A stretch of DNA of 64,000 nt from Batillaria attramentaria. Lineage: Eukaryota > Mollusca > Gastropoda > Batillariidae. The notes beneath the pieces were generated by a model that saw only the letters and a list, made by a program, of their open reading frames with translations, did no database searches and was not told the origin of the DNA. Made by a program: the position numbers and the translations under genes. This document shows, one piece after another, positions 56,617 to 64,000 of the stretch; position 1 is the first letter of the stretch; every line of letters starts with the position of its first letter. The DNA lies in the NCBI GenBank assembly GCA_018292915.2, contig JACVVK020000367.1, positions 111,001-175,000 of the forward strand, in the 5' to 3' direction.

Positions 56617-56795
56617 GGGGGGGGGGGGGGGTCGAGGGTTGAACGCCCTTTTCCACCGCATAAGGGTGATATCAAAGACGAGGCAACGAGAGAGGGAAAA
56701 AACAAAAAAACAAAAAAAAAGCCAGCTTAAATATTTGGCCTCAGCCGGGTTTCGAACTCACGACCCGAGCACTGAAAGTCCAACGCTCGCAATAG
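56617..56795 (-). mobile_element. SINE family A
   Basis: The minus strand shows GAGCGTTGGACTTTCAGTG, GAGTTCGAAACCCGGC, CCAAATATTTAAGCTGGC, CGTTGCCTCGTCTTTGATAT and GGTGGAAAAGGGCGTTCAAC. A poly(T)-type insertion sits in the middle. The first bases of the head are missing. Confidence 0.8.
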
Positions 56796-57126
56796 CGCCT
56801 ACAGAATACACGATGATGATGATGATGATGATACCATGGTTGCTATAGGGACAGAAGGGTTAATAATAATTATCATTTTATGCTCAGCTTATTCAGGTAT
56901 TTCAGGTACGTTTTCCCATCGCATTTTAAGAAATTGAGGCGGCTCCACCCCCTGATTATATCTCCCATAAATACCTCCCCATCCCCCATCCCCCATTCCC
57001 CATCCCCCATCCCCCCGATGATTCCCCATCCCCCATTCCCCATCCCCCATCCCCCCGATGATCCCCCATCCCCCATCGCTAGGTAGGTAAACCTGTATGT
57101 ATCAATATCCATCGGCAGCCTCTCCT
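56796..57126. other. spacer with (GAT)n and CCCCAT-rich runs
   Basis: (GAT)n lies at 56813-56831. CCCCCATCCCCCATTCCCC repeats lie at about 56977-57077 in two 40-bp copies. No gene was recognised. Confidence 0.6.
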
Positions 57127-58211
57127 TAAAGTGTCAGTACTGACTTACGACAGACATACAACAGTGTGTGTGGAGAACATGTTAAAGTCTCAGTACTGAC
57201 TTACGACAGACATACAACAGTGTGTGGAGAACATGTTAAAGTGTCAGTACTGACTTACGACAGACATACAACAGTGTGTGGAGAACATATTAAAGTCTTA
57301 GTACTGACTTACGACAGACATACAACAGTGTGTGGAGAACATGTTAAAGTCTTAGTACTGACTTACGACAGACATACAACAGTGTGTGTGGAGAACATGT
57401 TAAAGTCTCAGTACTGACTTACGACAGACATACAACAGTGTGTGGAGAACATGTTAAAGTGTCAGTACTGACTTACGACAGACATACAACAGTGTGTGGA
57501 GAACATGTTAAAGTCTTAGTACTGACTTACGACAGACATACAACAGTGTGTGGAGAACATGTTAAAGTCTTAGTACTGACTTACGACAGACATACAACAG
57601 TGTGTGGAGAACATGTTAAAGTCTCAGTACTGACTTACGACAGACATACAACAGTGTGTGGAGAACATGTTACAGTCTCAGTACTGACTTACGACAGACA
57701 TACAACAGTGTGTGGAGAACATGTTAAAGTCTCAGTACTGAGTTACGACAGACATACAACAGTGTGTGGAGAACATGCTAAAGTCTCAGTACTGACTTAC
57801 GACAGACATACAACAGTGTGTGGAGAACATGTTACAGTCTCAGTACTGACTTACGACAGACATACAACAGTGTGTGGAGAACATGTTAAAGTCTCAGTAC
57901 TGACTTACGACAGACATACAACAGTGTGTGGAGAACATGTTAAAGTCTCAGTACTGACTTACGACAGACATACAACAGTGTGTGGAGAACATGTTAAAGT
58001 CTCAGTACTGAGTTACGACAGACATACAACAGTGTGTGGAGAACATGTTAAAGTCTCAGTACTTACTTACGACAGACATACAACAGTGTGTGGAGAACAT
58101 GTTAAAGTCTCAGTACTTACTTACGACAGACATACAACAGTGTGTGGAGAACATGTTAAAGTGTCAGTACTGACTTACGACAGACATACAACAGTGTGTG
58201 GAGAACATGTT
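57127..58211. repeat. 54-bp minisatellite, 20 copies
   Basis: The unit contains the palindromes TCAGTACTGA and AACATGTT and a GACTTACGACAGACATACAA segment. Fifty-four bases equal 18 codons, so one frame is open for 280 codons (57384-58226). An extra GT in two units shifts the frame. No promoter, signal or codon bias supports a protein. Confidence 0.95.
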
Positions 58212-58430
58212 CATCGAATGCCCTGACACTGTGCTTCAGAATCAGTCACGTGGGTCACAGTACAGCATCTGACACCATTGTGGTGACTCTGACCGGCGTG
58301 TAAGTTGTTCTAGAAGTGTACCGCGTACTGAGCAGACGACGTTATTTGGTTGTGGACTGAGGACCAGCTAGACGGCGCTGATTGGTGGCTATTTTTATCA
58401 GATTTGTCGCGTCCCAGTCTGTTGAAAATG
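58212..58430. other. no gene recognised
   Basis: Short unique stretch between the 54-bp array and a SINE. Confidence 0.4.
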
Positions 58431-58611
58431 GGGAGAGCCGGGGTGGCCGAATGGTAGAGCGTTGGACTCTAATGCTCGGGCCGTGAGTTCGTATCCCGGC
58501 TGGGGCCAAATATTTGTGCTGGCTTTTTCATCGTTGCTCCCTCTTTGATATCACCCGTATGTGGTGGAAAAGGACGTTAAACCCCCAAACACCCACCCAC
58601 CCACCCACCCG
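58431..58611 (+). mobile_element. SINE family A, complete
   Basis: Nearly identical to the copy at 55188 (head GAGCCGGGGTGGCCGAATGG, tail GGTGGAAAAGGACGTTAAAC, then ACCCACCC repeats). The close match suggests recent activity of this family. Confidence 0.9.
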
Positions 58612-59165
58612 GTAAACAAATGGACCGTAAGCTCAAGAAAGTCGTATGTCTGTCTGTAATATTAGATACATTTACCACAAACTGATCAAAACGGTCACAA
58701 TGGTCAAAATGAACCAGCCTTCACTCTGGCACAAAGTCTTGGAGATTTGAAAGTGGCAATTTTACATCTCAGCGGCGTTACGAAGATAGAGGCTTTAAGA
58801 AACAAACTGTGCCATGCCCTCTGGACTCAACTGAGATGACAGAAAACAGATTAGCGCAGATGATGGAGCGTGACGTAGATGATCGACAACTGCACGTGCC
58901 CGCGGGGCATGATGGGACGGTGACGCCACAGTTGTGCGTGAGACTGACGGCCGTGAGGCGTGTGCTTTTAGAGGACAGATAAACGACAGTTTAATGCGTG
59001 GATCTTACGACATTCCAAGACGGTTAATCAGATAGAAATTGATCATTCTCGTCTAACGTTGGGCGGATGTGGCTTACAGCTGGTGTAATATTGGTGTTTT
59101 CGTTTTCAGATTTGTACCGACTATAAGATGGTAGTTTACATGTCATTTTACAGGAATTGCTTAGG

Positions 59166-59169
<4 letters not shown>
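58612..59169. other. no gene recognised
   Basis: Unique-looking sequence without a domain-bearing frame. Confidence 0.4.
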
Positions 59170-59214
<45 letters not shown>

Positions 59215-59231
59215 GTGCGCGCGCGCGCACG
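59170..59231. repeat. (CT)n then CG tract
   Basis: About 38 bp of CT followed by TGTGCGCGCGCGCGCAC. Confidence 0.95.
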
Positions 59232-59395
59232 TTTTGGGATGTTCTTCTTCAGTTATTCCAAATCTGTTTGAGGTTTCTTTTAATTATTTCGAATATAGAA
59301 AGTTTTTAGAAACGAGTCTGACACCAACAACTTCTGCCGTAGTACGTACCGTTCACAAATAAAGGGCTTTCCATTTGACCGAAGGCACTTGATGC

Positions 59396-59465
59396 CTTCC
59401 GTGGTGGAAAAGGACGTTAAACTCCCAGACCCCCCCCCCCCCACACACACACACACACACACACA
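59396..59465 (+). mobile_element. SINE family A tail with poly(C)/(CA)n expansion
   Basis: CGTGGTGGAAAAGGACGTTA and ACTCCCAGAC, followed by about 14 C and (AC)n. Only the last 30-40 bases of the element remain. Confidence 0.6.
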
Positions 59466-59639
59466 CTTGATGCTGTACCATTCTGCACCAGAGCCAGATA
59501 AGCATTTCCATGGCTCCTAGTGGTCTGAAGATTTCAAGAAAAACTGCGATTTTTGATTGGGCGTTTAGGAGATAACCGCTGAGTATCTGTAGAGTGTGCG
59601 AGTAAAACATCATGGCTGCATGGTTGGTTCGTTAGCTGT

Positions 59640-59795
59640 TTGGGGGTCCCCACTACAAAAGAGTGATTTCAAACAGGAAGCAAAGAGGAACGCGCCTTCG
59701 CAAACTTTGGGCCTCTGGCTGGATTCGAACCTACGACCTGAGCATTGAAAGTCTAACGCTCTATACCAGCTTGGCTATCCCTGCCTGGCCTGAGA
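59640..59795 (-). mobile_element. SINE family A, diverged copy
   Basis: The minus strand has AGAGCGTTAGACTTTCAATG and a B box TAGGTTCGAATCCAGCC. The downstream body is strongly altered (TTTGCGAAGGCGCGTTCC) and the tail is hard to recognise. Confidence 0.6.
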
Positions 59796-60403
59796 AATCA
59801 AGGAGAGACTTCAAGGGGGCGATAAGTCAAAACAAGGAACAGATATAGCCTACGGTAATCTCGACCCTAGGTTAAGCCTGCCACTCACAGTGTCACATCA
59901 CTCACATGTAGGCTCTCTTCAAGGCGATAAAACTACACGCATAAATGATCTATGCACATCACGCCAACGCTGCTTTACTGCTTTACTATATGTTACGTCA
60001 TTCAGATTCAGTGTTGGTACGTCCAGGCCCTGTCAACGTGACAGTCACGTGAGAATCTCGTGACATCTCGAGAGCGGCCATGAATGACGCCAGGTCGGTC
60101 TCATTTGCATAATTATGCTGGGCGCTATCAGCGTTATACTGCTGTCGTCACCATGTATGACCCAAAGCCAAAGACAAGTCAGTAATCTATTGCCTTGTCG
60201 ACATCTGTGTAGTGCTTTTTCGTTCGTACTCAGTCACGGTACACTGCGATCAGCGGAGCCAAATAACAGACATACGTTGAACTTCAGTGACTCGACTAGC
60301 CTGGGTTGGTAGCTGGAGTCTTGCTAAATAGGGAATAGAGGCCCTGCGTATTTGTGTCCTTCGACCTCATAATCAAACTGCTGTTTTGGGGAGGTCAGTG
60401 TGA
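59796..60403. other. no gene recognised; POU/homeodomain-type palindrome
   Basis: Unique sequence. An octamer overlapping a 12-bp palindrome lies at 60103-60118. No domain-bearing frame was seen. Confidence 0.4.
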
Positions 60404-60560
60404 TACCCGCCACGGGGGGGGGGGGAGGGGAGCACAATCTCAGTCGCGCTTCATTAACTGTCAACTTCCACGTAGCACTGAAAGAAAAAAGAAAAACAAC
60501 TACCCAAAAAACAAAAAAAAAAAAAAAAAAAAAACTGAGAGAAAAAAAAAAACGCCTCTC
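60404..60560. repeat. poly(G) and A-rich tracts
   Basis: G run at 60415-60430 and A-rich runs at 60480-60553. Confidence 0.9.
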
Positions 60561-60778
60561 GCTGTGAAGCACAACAAATAGCGCCTTGGAGCGAAACTGT
60601 CTTCTCACAGCTTTGATGTCTTGCCTACCTTCACCGCTTGGCTGGACTTCGCTACATCTCTACTTTCAAATGAAACCAAGCAGAAAGTGCCGCTTGAAGC
60701 GAACTCAATTTAAAGGTCGCGCGCACTGTTCAGTCGTAAATGGAGACGGAAAGAAAGAGTATGCGTGGGCGGTGTGTT
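60561..60778. other. no gene recognised
   Basis: Short unique stretch without a domain-bearing frame. Confidence 0.4.
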
Positions 60779-60960
60779 AGGGGGGTGGGGGGGGGGGCCG
60801 ACTGCTCACCGGTAGTAGAAGCCGTAGGATAGCACGGAAGGGAACTAAGATGTGGGGGTGCACCGGAGGGGTGGGGGTAGGGGGGGGGAGGTAAGGTGTG
60901 GGTTGGTGATCGGGAGGAGGAGGGGGGGGGGGGGGTAGGGGTAGGTAATCAAGTTTAGGG
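60779..60960. repeat. G-rich low-complexity region
   Basis: Repeated GGGG runs (for example 60780-60798, 60866-60890, 60915-60945) with GGGGTAGGGG motifs, prone to G-quadruplex formation on the plus strand. Confidence 0.85.
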
Positions 60961-61113
60961 TGTCATTTTTTTGTCATTAAACGAGACTGTTATCACAACC
61001 CAGACACATAAACGGCTGTCCAAGGGGCCAACACGATACTGGGCGTCGTGTCGCCATTGGTAGCCGGGAACAGTTTACTTGTATACATTCACAACCTGGC
61101 GCCCACATCTAGT

Positions 61114-62032
<919 letters not shown>

Positions 62033-62145
62033 GTGCGTGCGTGCGTGCGTGCGTGCGTGCGTATGTATATGATTATAGTTATGCCCCCCCCCCCCCCCAA
62101 AAAAAAAAAAAAAAAAATAAATAAATAATAATAATAATAATTTAA
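62033..62145. repeat. (CGTG)n, poly(C), poly(A), (AAT)n
   Basis: CGTG tetranucleotides at 62036-62060, C run at 62083-62098, A run at 62099-62117, then AATAAT. Confidence 0.95.
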
Positions 62146-62582
62146 AAATACGCCAACACAGTCTCTAGACGTGTATAATTATATATTTTAAGATAACAGC
62201 TTTCGCTGACAGCAATCAGTTGTCGTCGAAACTGTGACTTTTGAAGCGGCTTTGCAACGGGAAAAAAAACACTCGTTCATTTCGATTACACCCCCCCCCC
62301 CCCCCCACCCCCCCTTCGTGATATCATGGTAGGACTCTACACAGCTACACAGCGTCACATCGCCAAGGGCAAAACCGATTTCTGCTAGAATGTCGGACAT
62401 TGTCTCTGAATTGTAATAATGAACACTGAGTGAAAGACTCTACTGGCTGGCAAAGTGAGCGATCGATTGACGGATCTAGATACAGGACGTGGCAATCAGT
62501 GTTTGGAATACATCTTGCTGACCTTGCTTGCATTTAGTCATTACGCCAGACACAAACAACAACTGACAACAAAATACGGGGC

Positions 62583-62586
<4 letters not shown>
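62146..62586. other. no gene recognised
   Basis: Unique sequence with poly(C) at 62290-62306. Confidence 0.4.
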
Positions 62587-62659
<73 letters not shown>

Positions 62660-62790
62660 AGTCACACAGAGACAGAGACAAACAGACACTGAGAGGCAGA
62701 GACGGAGACAGAGACTATACTATCATTTGTGCACATACATACACACAGACAGCCTGCACAGACTCGTGGGGGGGGGGGGGGGGGGGGGGC
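62587..62790. repeat. (AC)n, GACAGA-rich sequence and poly(G)
   Basis: (AC)n at 62587-62657, degenerate GAGACAGA to about 62715 and about 22 G at 62768-62789. Confidence 0.95.
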
Positions 62791-62862
62791 TGGGATGGGG
62801 GAGAGGGTGTTAAAGGAGTTACAGACAGATAAAGAATAAATGTTATGCTACTTTTCAAGCAC

Positions 62863-62902
62863 GGATATCTCGGTGTGATATCTCGGTGTGATATCTCGGT
62901 GA
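62863..62902. repeat. 13-bp tandem repeat, 3 copies
   Basis: GATATCTCGGTGT repeated three times. Confidence 0.9.
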
Positions 62903-63628
62903 CTTTACACGTAAACTGAACCAACAAAACAGGTTAATCTCCCCCAAATAATAGAATAATGTTATCTTTTTATCGCCGTCACTTTCCGACTCCCGTTTGG
63001 GCTGTAACCGTAATTCTGTCCGGTCATATAGTTCGGTAACTAACTCATGATTTTATTTGTATACCAGGAAGCCGCCATACAGGCAGATCCTTAGCCAGCA
63101 ATAAAATTTGCCCTCAGTTTTGGAAAACGGCCAGATCCGCTGAGAATAGTCGTTTTAACACTCATCATCCGCCCCCACCCACCACCCCCACTCGCTCCAC
63201 CCCCACCCCCATCTTTTCACTTTCCGCTGAGCACAAAACCACTGCACCCTCCCCCTTCCTTCCCCGCCCCCCCCCTCACCCTATCCCTCCCCCCTCCTCC
63301 TTCCGCCCCTGCGCCCACCACCCACCCTTATCACCATGACTCTAGAAAGATATGTCCTCGCCGGCGTCAAAAATAATTCTTATTCATCCCGGTTTAGGTC
63401 GTTCATAATCGGGACACCCAGGGACAGCGGCTAGGACCTCACAGGAATCTATTATCTCCCTCACCGGCCCGGGGTGGTACTATCGGTCGCCGCTTAGCGG
63501 CGCGGCTCAGTCAGAGCAGGGGTCGTCGGGTGCGAACGTCAAAACATGATCATGATGTCAGGTTCACAGTTGCTCAGTTTCGCTGTCGATTTTGCCGAGT
63601 CACACGCACACTGACACATGCGTGTACG
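62903..63628. other. no gene recognised; C-rich stretch
   Basis: 63168-63330 is strongly C-rich (CCCCCACCCACC-type). The rest is unique without a recognisable gene. Confidence 0.4.
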
Positions 63629-63651
63629 CTCTCTCTCTCTCTCTCTCTCTG

Positions 63652-63703
<52 letters not shown>

Positions 63704-63822
63704 TTTCTTCTGAGTAGAATAGCAAGGTCTGTGAGGATGAAAACAGGACCTTGTACTGACCTAATCTTGTATCCGGCCTTGAGAAACATGTGATAATTTC
63801 TCTCTCTCTCTCTCTCTCTCTC
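63629..63822. repeat. CT, GT, GA and CT microsatellites
   Basis: (CT)n at 63629-63650, (GT)n at 63652-63671, (GA)n at 63672-63700 and (CT)n at 63799-63822. The CT and GA tracts are mutually inverted. Confidence 0.95.
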
Positions 63823-63925
63823 GTCCCACCACGGCAATTTGTCCGGTCACACACACACTGCCAGTCGGATCAATAGAACTCGGCCATTCTCTGTAGTTAT
63901 TTTACACATCCATGCGCATTCATAG

Positions 63926-63927
<2 letters not shown>

Positions 63928-63978
<51 letters not shown>
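63928..63978. repeat. (AC)n microsatellite
   Basis: About 25 AC dinucleotides near the window end. Confidence 0.97.
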
Positions 63979-63981
<3 letters not shown>

Positions 63982-64000
63982 ACCCAACACCGGAACCGTC

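Noticed and set aside
57384..58226. 280-codon repetitive protein frame
   Set aside because: The unit length of 54 is a multiple of three, so an open frame is expected. It begins inside a repeat and ends by running into unique DNA.

Overview
The window looks like nuclear DNA of a multicellular invertebrate, most probably a lophotrochozoan such as a marine gastropod mollusc. The grounds are a spliced Krüppel-like factor gene with GT-AG introns and an ATG-free leader, three tRNA-derived SINE families in several copies, two non-LTR retrotransposon remnants, one LTR retrotransposon, short blocks of the TTAGGG telomere motif, and a very high load of micro- and minisatellites. Phylum is inferred from this overall look and not shown by any single sequence. 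There is no bacterial operon structure and no CRISPR array.

One host gene is well supported: a KLF5-type transcription factor on the + strand (coding 31942-36195, three coding exons, 553 residues predicted). It carries an N-terminal [17 protein letters not shown] block, two SUMO-type motifs, a TPPNS degron-like motif, a PPPY motif and three C-terminal C2H2 fingers. Its 5' flank combines two perfect TGACGTCA sites, a TATA box, a perfect CArG box and a GC box, the layout of an immediate-early gene. An AATAAA at 37971 closes a 3' UTR of about 1.8 kb.

Layout: 1-6600 is a SINE fragment, several short minisatellites and an unassigned coding-like stretch on the minus strand. 6619-9026 is a compact LTR retrotransposon on the minus strand with only a small zinc-knuckle Gag and strongly unequal LTRs. 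10142-12112 is a 68-copy, 29-bp minisatellite with no length variation. 12600-25600 is SINE copies, microsatellites and further minisatellites (41, 33, 32 and 21 bp). 25600-31300 is the gene-free flank upstream of KLF5 with one promoter-like cluster. 31300-38000 is the KLF5 gene. 38500-45400 holds more minisatellites, a full SINE with a tRNA-like head, a LINE 3' fragment and a MITE-like hairpin element. 45400-51500 is mostly microsatellite-rich DNA. 51613-53495 is a 5'-truncated LINE with reverse transcriptase and RNase H and one in-frame stop. 53500-64000 is SINEs, a 20-copy 54-bp array and long CA/GA/G-rich tracts.

No clearly new multi-gene system is visible. The items most worth a second look are the KLF5 gene (duplicated RRES motif, cAMP/SRF-type promoter), the Gag-only LTR element with a 597-bp difference between its LTRs, the modular-TIR MITE, and the 29-bp array built around GACATGTC palindromes.
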